Of a DNA stretch of 64,000 nt, positions 17,104 through 26,597 are shown piece by piece. Source of the stretch: a bacterium (lineage in GTDB: Bacteria; Bacillota; Clostridia; Lachnospirales; Lachnospiraceae); assembly GCA_004562765.1 (NCBI GenBank), contig SFRL01000005.1:22762-86761 (forward strand). The letters run 5' to 3'. Position numbers and translations under genes: made by a program. The number at the start of each line of letters is the position of its first letter. Within the stretch, counting starts at the first letter, position 1. The notes beneath the pieces were generated by a model, which saw nothing but the letters and a program-made list of their open reading frames with translations, was not told the origin of the DNA and did no database searches.

Positions 17104-17110
17104 GTTTTTT
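17054..17110 (-). promoter_or_regulatory. -1 programmed ribosomal frameshift site with stimulatory stem-loop
   Basis: Slippery heptamer A-AAA-AAC (17110-17104) in correct phase at the end of the chaperone gene, followed by its stop TAA. After a 6-base spacer a perfect 12-bp stem starts: AAACCGATAGTG pairs with CACTATCGGTTT (17097-17086 with 17065-17054), loop 20 bases. Confidence 0.88.
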
Positions 17111-17508
17111 ATCTGTTTGTCGGTGTCGTCTCCAATATCAAATCCGGCCAACTTGTTGATCTCGGTGCTGATCTTGTTAACTTCTCCCTTGAATAATTTC
17201 AGTGCTGCATCACTCGGCGTTGCCACTCCTAAATGCTTTAATAACTCAGAATCTTTAAGTGGCGGATCTACGACTGCTGCCGCAACCAAGATCGCATTTG
17301 TTTCCAGTGCCTTTTTAATAATCGGATTGCCCTCGTCGTCAAGCCCGGTCGCAGTAATATCTAATACCTCCTGCGGGCCAAGCGCTTTAATGGTGATATT
17401 TGTGGGTTCCCCGAATAACTCGGTTAATTGCCTGCTCTTGATCTGCAGTGTTTTTTCTTTGTCAAATTCTCCTTTGTCGATCTTTAATAACTTCTCTGCT
17501 AAATTCAT
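17101..17508 (-). CDS. Tail assembly chaperone (XkdN-like), 0-frame product
   Basis: 135 residues. ATG 17508 chosen (GAGGG eight bases upstream) over an upstream TTG. Starts MNLAEKLLKIDKGEFDKE, then RQLTELFGEPTNITIKALG, typical of XkdN/phage tail assembly chaperones. Helps fold and load the tape measure. Most ribosomes stop at TAA 17103-17101; a fraction should shift at the heptamer just before it to make the roughly 196-residue long form. Confidence 0.85.
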   Translation of the reverse strand: MNLAEKLLKIDKGEFDKEKTLQIKSRQLTELFGEPTNITIKALGPQEVLDITATGLDDEGNPIIKKALETNAILVAAAVVDPPLKDSELLKHLGVATPSDAALKLFKGEVNKISTEINKLAGFDIGDDTDKQIKN

Positions 17509-17571
17509 GCTTAATCCCTCCGTTTTTTCCAAATAAAAAAAGGGCTGCTATGCGCAGCCCTGCGGTTCTGT

Positions 17572-18003
17572 TTATGAGCTTGTTTCGATCGGATCCCAAT
17601 CGTCGTAGGTAAATCCGTATGTTCTTTCGCCTAACTTGCCTGCCTCAAAATCTGCAAGCACCATTTTGTCAAGTATGCAATTGTAGTATGCTACTCTCTC
17701 CGCGCCTACTGCGTCCGGATCGTTCACGTTGGAAATAATTGTGTGTACTGGTGTTTTTCCTGCCTTAACTGCCGCCTGTTCTTTCTTCATCACGCTATCA
17801 TTAACGTGGTGTATCTTAAATTCTCCTTTCGGCTCTAAACCGGTGATTTTCTGTCCCTCCGTCATTCTCTGTACCTGCGGCACCGCAGTTTTCTTATATC
17901 CAACTTCCGCTTTAAATGCTATAAGCTCTGCCATGTACTCGCCGTCGTACCAAATCTGTCCCCAAGTTCCGTTAATAACTTGGTTTGCTCTGAAATCTTT
18001 CAT
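17572..18003 (-). CDS. xkdM: Phage tail tube protein (XkdM)
   Basis: 143 residues. FRANQVINGTWGQIWYDGEY, GLEPKGEFKIHHVNDSVMKK and the ending TYGFTYDDWDPIETSS match XkdM-like tube proteins of contractile tails. Forms the inner tube inside the sheath encoded just upstream. Confidence 0.88.
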   Translation of the reverse strand: MKDFRANQVINGTWGQIWYDGEYMAELIAFKAEVGYKKTAVPQVQRMTEGQKITGLEPKGEFKIHHVNDSVMKKEQAAVKAGKTPVHTIISNVNDPDAVGAERVAYYNCILDKMVLADFEAGKLGERTYGFTYDDWDPIETSS

Positions 18004-18022
18004 TTCGCATTATCCTCCTCTC

Positions 18023-19171
18023 TTAGATTGCAATGGGCAAATCTACATCCTCCATAGCGTCTAAGATCGTTACGTTTGCTTTCAGCATTACGCGCGATCC
18101 AGTGTCTAACTTTGCAATCGCTGCATCGTCAAGCGCCGCTAATTCCTCCTCGGTGTATTTCCCTTTTCCGATCAAATATACTTTGATCGCGTCAATATCA
18201 AATTCAACACTAAAATTATCTGCTACAATTCCGTCGATATTCAGCTGCTTAAAATACATCTTGATGGCGGCGATCAGTACGCATTTGTTGTCGTAGCTGT
18301 TGGAATACTTGCCTAAATAGTCATCCTCGATTGCGTTTTCAAGGTCGTCTGCAATCAGATCCATACAGTCTATGATCTTGCACTTCTTGTAGCTGTCTCC
18401 CTTGCCCTGCACGGTTGTAACAAATGAATTTACCGCCCTCGATGTCTTTACTTTCTCTCCATCGTAAAATACGATAAATTCTCCGTTGCCTACTGCTTCG
18501 TCGATATCTTCCTTGCGTTCGCAATCGTCCAATTCGCGCAGCGGCGCGTATGTTGCGGAAATGGTTAACGGTGTACCGCAAAGAAGCCCTGCAATGCGTG
18601 CGCAATACTGCTCTGCGGTATATTCTGTTTTTACGCGGCTTGTCGTTCCGTCCTCGTTTGTAATATTCTCAGCATAAACATTTTTGTTTACGGTGTAATT
18701 TATTACACCCTCGTTATCCGCGTCCATATTCGGTAATACGGCTTTGATCCTCTTTTTCGCGGTGCGCATTGACTTGACCCATGTTGCAATCTCCTGCGTT
18801 TTTCCATCTGTTGATACGGTGGGAATTGCCAGGTAATCAAATTTGATGTGCTTCCATGCCTCCTGCGCTGCTGTGTATGCCGCTCCTACCGCTTCGCTGT
18901 CTGCGTCTTTTCCGATTCCCATGCCATATACCAATACTTTGATCGGGGCTGTCTGATACCCCATTAACGCCAACTTTATCTGTGCCTTTGTTGTGTCGTC
19001 TAATGCGCTCGGGATGTCCCCGGTTGATGTCACTACAACCGGATTTTTCAGCGGTGCTAAAATTTCGTCTTTTACTCCCAAGAGAACAACCCCGCGCGAT
19101 CCTCTCGCTATGGCGCTTGCTCCTTTTTCGGTAAAGGAAATATTGATTTCCGGTGCCTTTAATTTGCTCAT
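18023..19171 (-). CDS. xkdK: Phage tail sheath protein (XkdK)
   Basis: 382 residues. APEINISFTEKGASAIARGS at the start and an ending with DLPIAI follow the XkdK sheath pattern, with a mid-protein ARIAGLLCGTPLTISATYAP. Its presence with xkdM makes this a contractile (myovirus-like) tail. Confidence 0.9.
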   Translation of the reverse strand: MSKLKAPEINISFTEKGASAIARGSRGVVLLGVKDEILAPLKNPVVVTSTGDIPSALDDTTKAQIKLALMGYQTAPIKVLVYGMGIGKDADSEAVGAAYTAAQEAWKHIKFDYLAIPTVSTDGKTQEIATWVKSMRTAKKRIKAVLPNMDADNEGVINYTVNKNVYAENITNEDGTTSRVKTEYTAEQYCARIAGLLCGTPLTISATYAPLRELDDCERKEDIDEAVGNGEFIVFYDGEKVKTSRAVNSFVTTVQGKGDSYKKCKIIDCMDLIADDLENAIEDDYLGKYSNSYDNKCVLIAAIKMYFKQLNIDGIVADNFSVEFDIDAIKVYLIGKGKYTEEELAALDDAAIAKLDTGSRVMLKANVTILDAMEDVDLPIAI

Positions 19172-19177
19172 TGCTTT

Positions 19178-19621
19178 TTATTCCTCCTCGCTTTTCTTGA
19201 TGGCTACGTCGTATTCTTCCGCCGTTTCAGCTGTTTCCCGCGGCGTAGTGTTCTCGTAATAATCGAAATCCACGGATATTTGCAAAATATCCGATTTTTG
19301 CCCTACATAATCGTGCGTCATTTCTCCGACTGTCAATTTCCTATCCTCGATCTTTACTATCATGCCAAATGCTTCCCGCACCGTGTCCAATAGTTTCATC
19401 TGATCCAGTTCGTTTACTGTCTGTTGGAAATATGTAATCTTGATTGTAAAGCCGGATTTCGCATAATTTTGTGTTTCTCTCTTAAATGGCTTGTCTATCA
19501 TTTCGATAAACAGCGACGGGGTATCATACCCCTGCGTCACATCTTTGCCGTATGTCTTTAGGCCCGTGGCACTCTCTAACAAGTCATTTATTGCCGTCTT
19601 GATCGCAACGTGTGATAGCAT
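19178..19621 (-). CDS. Tail terminator-like protein (XkdJ position)
   Basis: 147 residues, start ATG overlapping the stop of the gp10-like gene. VAIKTAINDLLESATGLKTYG and SGFTIKITYFQQTVNEL resemble tail terminator/minor tail proteins that sit just before the sheath gene. Probably caps the tube at the head-proximal end; assigned by weak similarity and position. Confidence 0.7.
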   Translation of the reverse strand: MLSHVAIKTAINDLLESATGLKTYGKDVTQGYDTPSLFIEMIDKPFKRETQNYAKSGFTIKITYFQQTVNELDQMKLLDTVREAFGMIVKIEDRKLTVGEMTHDYVGQKSDILQISVDFDYYENTTPRETAETAEEYDVAIKKSEEE

Positions 19622-20046
19622 TATAAATTGTGCCTCCTAAATATATCGTCCCGGATTTTTTCAAATCTTTCTGGTATAATATCTTGATACTCATTTCTTG
19701 TTTGTTCCATCATGTGTTTTCCCGGAACCCATCCTATAACTTTTCCCCCGCGCACCAAGTTGTGCCCGTTTTCTACCAAATGAAAATGTCGCGCCGAATT
19801 GTACACAAACGCCAGTGATGTGTCTCCCTCTATTTTGGTTTTTACCCCGAATTTATTCCGCAGTTTCTTAGATGCGTCCTTTTCTTCGTCGGTTCCGTCC
19901 GGTGTTCTCTCTTTGCAGCTTTTTTTAAACTCATTTGCTACTTTTCTTAATCCGCTGCGCATTTCCTTTGGGTATTCGTTTGTGGCAAATTTCAAATCGT
20001 TTTCCAGTTCTTCTATGCCATCTATTTCAAAATCAAAATTAGCCAT
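19621..20046 (-). CDS. HK97 gp10-like minor tail/connector protein (XkdI position)
   Basis: 141 residues. DFEIDGIEELENDLKFATNE, AFVYNSARHFHLVENGHNLV and GKVIGWVPGKHMMEQTRNEY are the hallmarks of the HK97 gp10 family, including the H-x-VE-G-H motif. Head-tail joining. Overlaps the head closure gene by eight bases. Confidence 0.85.
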   Translation of the reverse strand: MANFDFEIDGIEELENDLKFATNEYPKEMRSGLRKVANEFKKSCKERTPDGTDEEKDASKKLRNKFGVKTKIEGDTSLAFVYNSARHFHLVENGHNLVRGGKVIGWVPGKHMMEQTRNEYQDIIPERFEKIRDDIFRRHNL

Positions 20047-20386
20047 CGTCGGTTACGTTCCTCGTCTCGTCGATTTTCTCGGTGCAAGTTATTTCCAACA
20101 TTTCATTGTTTTCTCTTATGTTGCGGATGGATTTTATGTCGAACACGCGCCCTCGGAATTGTATGAACATGTCCGGAGTTATGTCATTCATGTAGCGCGT
20201 TGTTACAATATAGGTTAATTCCGGGTGTTCTTTTTCTGCCTCGATATACTCTCGCCCGCTTTTCGGCTCTACGCTCGCCCAAACCGTCCGCACTTTTTTT
20301 ATTTCCTGCTCGATCTGGTGCATTTCGTTTCGTTTCTCTGCTAGTTTGCAGAATGTTACCCTTTTGTTTGTTCTTCCTATGTCCAT
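20039..20386 (-). CDS. Phage head closure protein
   Basis: 115 residues. MDIGRTNKRVTFCK with RTVWASVEPKSGREYIEAEK is the pattern of SPP1 gp16-like head closure proteins (beta barrel that seals the portal). Confidence 0.82.
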   Translation of the reverse strand: MDIGRTNKRVTFCKLAEKRNEMHQIEQEIKKVRTVWASVEPKSGREYIEAEKEHPELTYIVTTRYMNDITPDMFIQFRGRVFDIKSIRNIRENNEMLEITCTEKIDETRNVTDDG

Positions 20387-20397
20387 CGTGCGCCTCG

Positions 20398-20712
20398 CTA
20401 TAACTGCAGTTGTAACAACAGTGATCGAGTGGCAAAGGTAAATTCATCCGGCACGGATCCGCTCGCCGCGCTTGCCTTGTTGCCGCTTGTTGCGCCCCGG
20501 TTTTCATACCAATACGCGATCAGTAAATTCAGATATACTTTTTCCAAGTTGTAATCTATATTTTTGCCGGTTGCGTCTTTTTCCGGGTACTTTTTCCCTG
20601 TCGCGTTCTCCAAATACTGTTGTGCTGCGGCTATCAAGTTGTTTATCAGTGCGTCGTCGTCGTCGAGGTCTACTCTCAGATGGTTTTTTACTTCGTCCAG
20701 TGTTAAAATCAT
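20398..20712 (-). CDS. Head-tail connector protein (gp6-like)
   Basis: 104 residues. LDEVKNHLRVDLDDDDALIN, LIAAAQQYLENATGK and LLIAYWYENRGA are diagnostic of gp6-like connector proteins, which form a ring beneath the portal. Follows the capsid gene by 45 bases. Confidence 0.87.
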   Translation of the reverse strand: MILTLDEVKNHLRVDLDDDDALINNLIAAAQQYLENATGKKYPEKDATGKNIDYNLEKVYLNLLIAYWYENRGATSGNKASAASGSVPDEFTFATRSLLLQLQL

Positions 20713-20757
20713 GCCTTGTTACCTCGCTTTTATAGGGGCGTTTCCGCCCCTATGCTC

Positions 20758-22131
20758 TTATTTTGCCTTTGCTGCTGCCTGCTGCGCTAAGAAGTCCGCA
20801 ATCACTTCCGCCTTGCTGTCTGATGCCGTCTTTGTCATTTCATAGCCCTTTTCAGCTGCCAATGCAATGATATTTTCGCGGCTCAGCTTCATCAACTCTG
20901 CTTCGTTGTACTCTCCGTCTCCGTTGATATCATCCGCTACGCCGTCGTTGTTAACGTCGGTGCCGGTAGTTGATACGGTAGCCAGACCCATCACCACTGC
21001 ATCTGCGTCTACCGTCTGAATGTCGAGGCGTTCTCTAACCTTAATACCGGTCTGATCTCTTTCCCACATTCCGGCAGCGAGGTTTGAAATGTCAATAGTC
21101 AGCGTTTCTCTATCGAAAAGAGTGATCGCCTCTTTGAGATCTCCGCAAATGATAGGCGCTTTGCCGTTTACATTCTGCAGCGTTTTGTTTGATAACTTGA
21201 TAACTGGATATTCTCCAAACAGCAGCCTCTTTGTTGCCTGCGTCGGATCTTTCTGCAGGATGTAATTCCCTTTTTCGTCTTTTAACTTGTCCAAAAAGTT
21301 AAATCCGCTCTGGTTGGTTACTACTACAGATCCAAGCGCGATTGCGGGATCCAACATGACATTAAAAATGTCCTTTAAGCTGTCCAAGCCGGTCACGGGT
21401 ACTTCTAAGCCTTTGCAGATCTCTTTGATTTTTGCGATAATCAAAAAGTTTCTCGTTGCTTTGGCTTTCTTTGCGATCCACTTTTTCAGATATCCCATGA
21501 TGTTTTCTGCAGTGTCGCTCAGCAGTTCCTGCGTAACTTTGAGGATTCCTCCCTTTTTCTTTACCTTGTATTCTACGTTATCAAACTGAGGCGTAGATAC
21601 ATCCGGAAACTCCGCAGCCTCCTCTACGTTGTCAAACGGTGTCTGGTCTGCTTCTCTTTCGATCACTCTTGATCCGCTGTTTGTTGTCACATGCTCGACA
21701 TTTACTAATGTCTCTAATGCGTCCTCGCTACGTCTCAGCTCTTCGATCTGTGTCTTGATGTCTTTCGGCACGGTCAGTCCGCCGTCCTCGTCGCTCCCCT
21801 CTGACATAGCATTAAGGATCTCTTTGTCCTCCGGCGCAAGCTCTGTTTTCTTCCATGCCGCCTTAATTGCATTTGTAAATGCCCTTACCTGCTTTGCAAG
21901 CCCGTTTTTTGCTCCGTCTGCAATCTGTGCCTCTCCGTTTTTCGCCTGCTGCTGCGCCTGCCCTGCAGCCTCGTCCTCGATTTCTGCGAGGATGTCAAAA
22001 GATGCCTGCAACTTCTTTAATTCCTCTTTTGCGCTTGTTGCATCCTCAATCTTTCCGTCTGCTACAAACGCTCTGATCTCCGCTTTCTTTGCATTGATCT
22101 TGTTCAATAATTCTTTCATTTCCTTGTTCAT
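20758..22131 (-). CDS. Major capsid protein, HK97 fold, with EF-hand-like loops near the C-terminus
   Basis: 457 residues. N-terminal helical scaffold/delta domain (MNKEMKELLNKINAKKAEIR ... coiled coil to about 90), then mature HK97-fold protein starting near EDGGLTVPKDIKTQIEELR; SVVVTNQSGFNFLDKLKDEK is a typical internal segment. Around residues 391-412 two acidic loops, DVNNDG and DINGDGEYNEAE, fit the EF-hand/dockerin calcium pattern, and the last 45 residues resemble a HeH/LEM-type helix pair (LSRENIIALAAEKGYEMTKT). These additions are uncommon in HK97 capsids. The upstream protease should remove the delta domain. Confidence 0.88.
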   Translation of the reverse strand: MNKEMKELLNKINAKKAEIRAFVADGKIEDATSAKEELKKLQASFDILAEIEDEAAGQAQQQAKNGEAQIADGAKNGLAKQVRAFTNAIKAAWKKTELAPEDKEILNAMSEGSDEDGGLTVPKDIKTQIEELRRSEDALETLVNVEHVTTNSGSRVIEREADQTPFDNVEEAAEFPDVSTPQFDNVEYKVKKKGGILKVTQELLSDTAENIMGYLKKWIAKKAKATRNFLIIAKIKEICKGLEVPVTGLDSLKDIFNVMLDPAIALGSVVVTNQSGFNFLDKLKDEKGNYILQKDPTQATKRLLFGEYPVIKLSNKTLQNVNGKAPIICGDLKEAITLFDRETLTIDISNLAAGMWERDQTGIKVRERLDIQTVDADAVVMGLATVSTTGTDVNNDGVADDINGDGEYNEAELMKLSRENIIALAAEKGYEMTKTASDSKAEVIADFLAQQAAAKAK

Positions 22132-22176
22132 TGTTTTTTGTTCCTCCTTTGAAAGATGTGATGATTATGTTAAGAC

Positions 22177-23025
22177 TTAGATATAGTCCAAATCTTTTAA
22201 AATTTCATCCGCCTGCTGCTCTAAATCGTCTTTAGGCCCCTCTGGCGCGCTCTGTTGCTTATCACCCGGATAATGGTCTTTAATTGCATTTATTACTGCC
22301 TCTGCGATCGCCTCGGCGGTCAGCGGCTTTTCCTGCTGCCTTGTTTGTGCTAAATTTTCCGGCAAATTGTTGTAATTGTCGTAAAAATCGCTTGCGGCTG
22401 CGGCTGCTTGGCTGCTTTCCGATACTTCTATATCAAAAAATTCCTGCCATTCCTCGCCGTTTTTCCATGTTTCCGCGTTGATTAGCTCGTTTATCTGCTC
22501 CTCGGTTACGCCCTCTTTTGCGTGCTGCATGTAGGTTGTTAATATCACCTTTTGGCAGCCGTCTAAAACGTCAGCTTCTTTGCGCATGTCGTCAGCATTT
22601 CCCCATGTGCAGCTAGACGGTTTGTGTATCATCATCTGCGCATTGGCCGGAATAATGATTTTGTCTCCCGCCATTGCGATTACTGATGCAATGCTTGCCG
22701 CTAATCCCTCAACATACACGGTTATTTCAGCGTCAAATCGTTTGAGCATATTGTATATGGCAATTCCTCCAAACACGGAACCTCCGCCGCTGTTGATATG
22801 TACATTGATTTTAGATACATTTTCAAGCTGATCTAAAAACTCCTTTACATCCTGCGGGGCCTTATCTTCCGGGTAGTATTTTTGCCATTCTCCCCAACTT
22901 TCGCTGTTGATATCTCCGAAAAAGCACAAATCTGCGCTATCTTCTGTCTGGTTTTTTATTTCGATTGATCCAACCTCCCGCATTTTGTTGTTGCGGTCGC
23001 GTTTTGTTAACTTAAAAAGTGCCAT
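22177..23025 (-). CDS. ClpP-like prohead maturation protease
   Basis: 282 residues. S14 fold: KINVHINSGGGSVFGGIAIY, catalytic Ser in GLAASIASVIAMAGDK, catalytic His in NAQMMIHKPSSCTWG. The C-terminal acidic tail is likely autocleaved. Processes capsid and scaffold. Start ATG follows portal stop by one base. Confidence 0.9.
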   Translation of the reverse strand: MALFKLTKRDRNNKMREVGSIEIKNQTEDSADLCFFGDINSESWGEWQKYYPEDKAPQDVKEFLDQLENVSKINVHINSGGGSVFGGIAIYNMLKRFDAEITVYVEGLAASIASVIAMAGDKIIIPANAQMMIHKPSSCTWGNADDMRKEADVLDGCQKVILTTYMQHAKEGVTEEQINELINAETWKNGEEWQEFFDIEVSESSQAAAAASDFYDNYNNLPENLAQTRQQEKPLTAEAIAEAVINAIKDHYPGDKQQSAPEGPKDDLEQQADEILKDLDYI

Positions 23026-24285
23026 TTAGCTTGCTCCTCCTTTCTTCGTGTAATTCATTCCCAGTTGCGTCAGCTTTATAAAATTGCCATTGCACATTAG
23101 GTCGTCTCCTCCCTCTTTTGCCGGAACGTCAAGCAGTGCCCGCGCTTCGTTTGGTGTCCTTATTCCGTTCTGTACATACTTGCTCAATATTTCCGATTGC
23201 GCTTTTGTATCAGTTCTTAAAATTACATTTTCATTAAATTTGAAGTACAATCCGCGTTCGATTTCTGATGGATCCAATAACTTGTAATTTATTTCCTCCT
23301 CGTACTGTTTGAGTATGTATAGCACGGTGTCTACATAAAAAGAGAGCTGCTGCATCTCTGAATTGCTATAGCTGCTCTTTTCGTAGTCGTTTATTTGATT
23401 TGGTTTAATTCCAAATGCCCCCGCTATCTGCAGTGCCGTATATTTTGATATCTCATAATACTGGCTATCCGTCAGACTGATGCTCAGCGGTTCTATTTTC
23501 ATTCCAATTGGCACCGGTATAAACTTGCCTGCATTGTTTGCTCCGGTCGCATATTCCTCAAACTTTGCGATCAGTGCTTTTTCTTTTTTGGGTTCCAGAT
23601 CTCCGGTGTACTGCAGCGCAGCTCTAGCGGTCAGCCCTCCCTTGTATAAATTGTTTTTAAGGTTTTGCGATTCTATCGCGCCGTCTATCGTTGCTTTTAA
23701 TATCTGCCGGACACTTGCTCCCGTGATTCCGTCAAATGTCGTGGATGTCTTAAAATGCATCACTTCGTATTCTTTGAAAAAATAACTTTGTCCGCTATAT
23801 TTGTCAGAATACCAATAATACAGTTGTCCTTTTCCTCCGAAAATTCCTTTGTCGTCAACAATTACGGTGACGTCTGCCGTAGGCATTATCCATAGATTTT
23901 TTATCTTATATTCCCCGCCGTATCTCTTTCTTTCAAACTCGGTTTGGATCCACACATAAGCGTTTCCGTAGTGATTGCGGTTGTTTTCTACTGCTGTCCA
24001 AAACGTTGTCGGGGTCATTTGTGGATTTGGCCTATATTTAAGCAGGCGGTAGGCGTCGTTTGGCTCAGCCTCGCCTTTTTCCTTTGTGCAAAACTTAATA
24101 GGCATTTTCCCCACTGTCTCTGATAGCATTTTTAGGCACGTAAAATATGTTATTTCTGAAATTGGCCGGTTGTGCGGCGCCGTTATTCCAAGCCATTCTA
24201 ATAATTTTTCGTCGTTCAATCCTACCGACGTATTATTTTCCGGTTCCTTTTTCATTCTCAAACCGAACGCATCAAATATATTCAT
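23026..24285 (-). CDS. HK97-family portal protein
   Basis: 419 residues. MPTADVTVIVDDKGI, YWYSDKYSGQSYFFKEYEVM, ALQIAGAFGIKPNQINDYEK and SNSEMQQLSFYVDTVLYILK are portal signatures. Forms the dodecameric DNA entry ring and docks the terminase encoded upstream. Confidence 0.92.
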   Translation of the reverse strand: MNIFDAFGLRMKKEPENNTSVGLNDEKLLEWLGITAPHNRPISEITYFTCLKMLSETVGKMPIKFCTKEKGEAEPNDAYRLLKYRPNPQMTPTTFWTAVENNRNHYGNAYVWIQTEFERKRYGGEYKIKNLWIMPTADVTVIVDDKGIFGGKGQLYYWYSDKYSGQSYFFKEYEVMHFKTSTTFDGITGASVRQILKATIDGAIESQNLKNNLYKGGLTARAALQYTGDLEPKKEKALIAKFEEYATGANNAGKFIPVPIGMKIEPLSISLTDSQYYEISKYTALQIAGAFGIKPNQINDYEKSSYSNSEMQQLSFYVDTVLYILKQYEEEINYKLLDPSEIERGLYFKFNENVILRTDTKAQSEILSKYVQNGIRTPNEARALLDVPAKEGGDDLMCNGNFIKLTQLGMNYTKKGGAS

Positions 24286-24299
24286 TTTTTCACCTGCCT

Positions 24300-26030
24300 T
24301 TATTCATACATATCTAAAAACGCGCTTACTGCGTCGTTTATGTCTACAGTGTCCAGATCTGCGCCCATTGCTATTTTGTGTGAGCATATCGCGGCGTCGC
24401 ATGGGTCTATGCGGTTCTTTTGCAGCATCTTGTCTATTTTGATTTCTCCGAAACTGTTCGGTTCGGATAATATTGCATCATTCATAGACCTTGTTAATAG
24501 CTTATTGCCTGCGTTGTATTCCATATTGTGAGCTTTTACCTCTAATTGGAAATCTATCGTTGCGTCGTTTAGGCTTCTCGCACTCTGCTTGATTTCTATT
24601 AAATCGCATCCAAAATCTTCCAGATCTAATAGAAATGCGCTTGCGTTGTGCGGATCGTACCCTATCGCAATTACATCCAGTTGATATTTGTCTACTAGAT
24701 CGTGTAGACTGCTCAATATTGCCTTGTAGTCTGTTTTTATTCCTCCTGCTGCGGTCGTTACTGTTAATAGTCCCTGCTGCTGCCATACTATGTATGGCGC
24801 ATTGTCCTCTAAATCCATGTGTTCTTGCATCCTATGCCTTGGTATAAAGGAATGGCTGTGCAGGAAATAACGCCGATCTCCGGTTTCTTCGTCCTCATAC
24901 GGAAACTCTAGGCAATAGCTTGTAAGGTCTCCTCCGCTCGATAGGTCTAAGCCTACAACTACTTGCTTTCCTGCGAAATCCTCGATCGTTCTCTCGGATC
25001 CGCATTTTTCCCATTCTGCAAGATCTATAAACGCCGTTTCTGCGTTTGTTACCCATATATTTAGCGCCTTTGTCAAGAAATCCCGCAGTTCTGATCCTCC
25101 CATGCTCTGTGCCTTTTTGGCATCTTCCTGCATGGCCGCTATCAATTCCGGATCCTTACCGGTTAACGGGCAGCATTTGATCCAGTTTTTGGGATCCCAA
25201 ATGTCGTCTTTCTCGTCCATCTGGGCTATATAAATAAACTGCCGCTCGTTTACGTCTATTCCTCGTAATACGCGGCGGCAGTATTTATAAAGGTCATAAC
25301 ACGGGGCGTTCAGATTAAAGCCCGCTGTTGTGATAACTGAAATTAGTGATTGCTTTAATTTTCTTGTGCCACCTTTGAGCAGCTTGTACATTTGGTTGTC
25401 TTTGTGCGCGTGGTACTCGTCAACTATTCCTAAATACGGTCTAAATCCGTCGATCGTGTGCGTATCACGGCCCAATGCTCTGATAACCGTGCTTGTTATC
25501 TTTCCGGTTATTTCGTTTTTGTAGTCCTTTATGTCAAATAATTCCTGCAGATCCTTGTCTGCATTGATAAATTTCATAATTTCTTTGAGTACAATGCGCG
25601 CTTGATCTGCCTTTGTAGCTGTGCAGTATATTTGACCGTAGTTGTAATTATCAAAATTGCAGCACTTAATGCCTAGTATTGCATTTAGTACGCTCTTTCC
25701 CTGCTGCCGGGACAATTGCACATAACTATCTGTAAATCTCCTTTTTCCGGTGGTTTTGTGCACCCATCCGAAAAGGGATCCTAAAATAAACTCTTGAAAT
25801 CCGGCGCACGTAAATATTTCGTCGCCCTCTCCCTCTGCTATTGTTAGCTTGTTGGCTAGCTCTATGATATCCTCCGCTTTTTCCTCGTCAAATCTGTATG
25901 GAAAATCCGGATCGTTCTTTCGTGATCGCTTTAAGTCGTTAATATGTCGCTTAAATGCAAGCCGCGCGTCCTCGCCGAAATCTTTTTTATTATTTATGTT
26001 TGCCTTTGCAAACTCAGTAACGCGATCCAT
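24300..26030 (-). CDS. terL: Terminase large subunit
   Basis: 576 residues. Walker A-like RQQGKSVLNA after YVQLS, Walker B LGIVDEYHAH, and RNase H-like nuclease Asp residues in VVGLDLSSGGDLT, AIGYDPHNA and the late CDAAICSH. P27-partner type. Translocates and cuts DNA at the portal. Confidence 0.93.
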   Translation of the reverse strand: MDRVTEFAKANINNKKDFGEDARLAFKRHINDLKRSRKNDPDFPYRFDEEKAEDIIELANKLTIAEGEGDEIFTCAGFQEFILGSLFGWVHKTTGKRRFTDSYVQLSRQQGKSVLNAILGIKCCNFDNYNYGQIYCTATKADQARIVLKEIMKFINADKDLQELFDIKDYKNEITGKITSTVIRALGRDTHTIDGFRPYLGIVDEYHAHKDNQMYKLLKGGTRKLKQSLISVITTAGFNLNAPCYDLYKYCRRVLRGIDVNERQFIYIAQMDEKDDIWDPKNWIKCCPLTGKDPELIAAMQEDAKKAQSMGGSELRDFLTKALNIWVTNAETAFIDLAEWEKCGSERTIEDFAGKQVVVGLDLSSGGDLTSYCLEFPYEDEETGDRRYFLHSHSFIPRHRMQEHMDLEDNAPYIVWQQQGLLTVTTAAGGIKTDYKAILSSLHDLVDKYQLDVIAIGYDPHNASAFLLDLEDFGCDLIEIKQSARSLNDATIDFQLEVKAHNMEYNAGNKLLTRSMNDAILSEPNSFGEIKIDKMLQKNRIDPCDAAICSHKIAMGADLDTVDINDAVSAFLDMYE

Positions 26031-26036
26031 GATGTG

Positions 26037-26540
26037 TTATTGTGCGTGCCTCATGAATTTATTTTCCGGCTTCGTTTCTTCTTTTTTCGGCATCGTCAGC
26101 CTGCACCGGCTTGAAATTGTCAATCCCAACTCTCGCGCGCACTCATTGCATTGTTTGGCCGCTTTCAGCTGCAGCTTTTGTAAATATCCATATTCGCCTA
26201 TCTGATTGGCTATCTGCGCATCTGCTTCTACCATGCTTTTTCTGTCCGGCGCAAACTTGATCTTGTTTAATTGCTTTGTCAACTTCAAATATTCGCTATC
26301 GGCCCTCACGTAGCGGGCCAAAACATCACAGTCCAAGTTTGTCATAATGCCTATTTCTATTAACTGCTGCGCGATCCCGTTAAATTTCTCTTTTTCTTTT
26401 TTTGTTAAGTATGCAGGCGGTACTACGTTGTCGCACGGCGCTGTTACTTCGGATTTTTTTCGTGTTTCATACTCGGATTTTGTTAAATGTTTTCTCCCTT
26501 TGGCCGCTATAAGGTCAATGGGTTCTCTCGGTCGTGCCAT
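26037..26540 (-). CDS. terS: Terminase small subunit, P27 family
   Basis: 167 residues. Basic N-terminus (ARPREPIDLIAAKGRKHLTK), PPAYLTKKEKEKFNGIAQQL and LDCDVLARYVRADSEYLKL are P27 family signatures. Recognises the packaging site. Two Shine-Dalgarno-like GGAGG motifs precede the ATG. Confidence 0.87.
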   Translation of the reverse strand: MARPREPIDLIAAKGRKHLTKSEYETRKKSEVTAPCDNVVPPAYLTKKEKEKFNGIAQQLIEIGIMTNLDCDVLARYVRADSEYLKLTKQLNKIKFAPDRKSMVEADAQIANQIGEYGYLQKLQLKAAKQCNECARELGLTISSRCRLTMPKKEETKPENKFMRHAQ

Positions 26541-26597
26541 TCCTCCTGCCTCCTCTCAAAAAATTTCATTTAGGGAGTTTTTGCGTGAATTAAGGGG

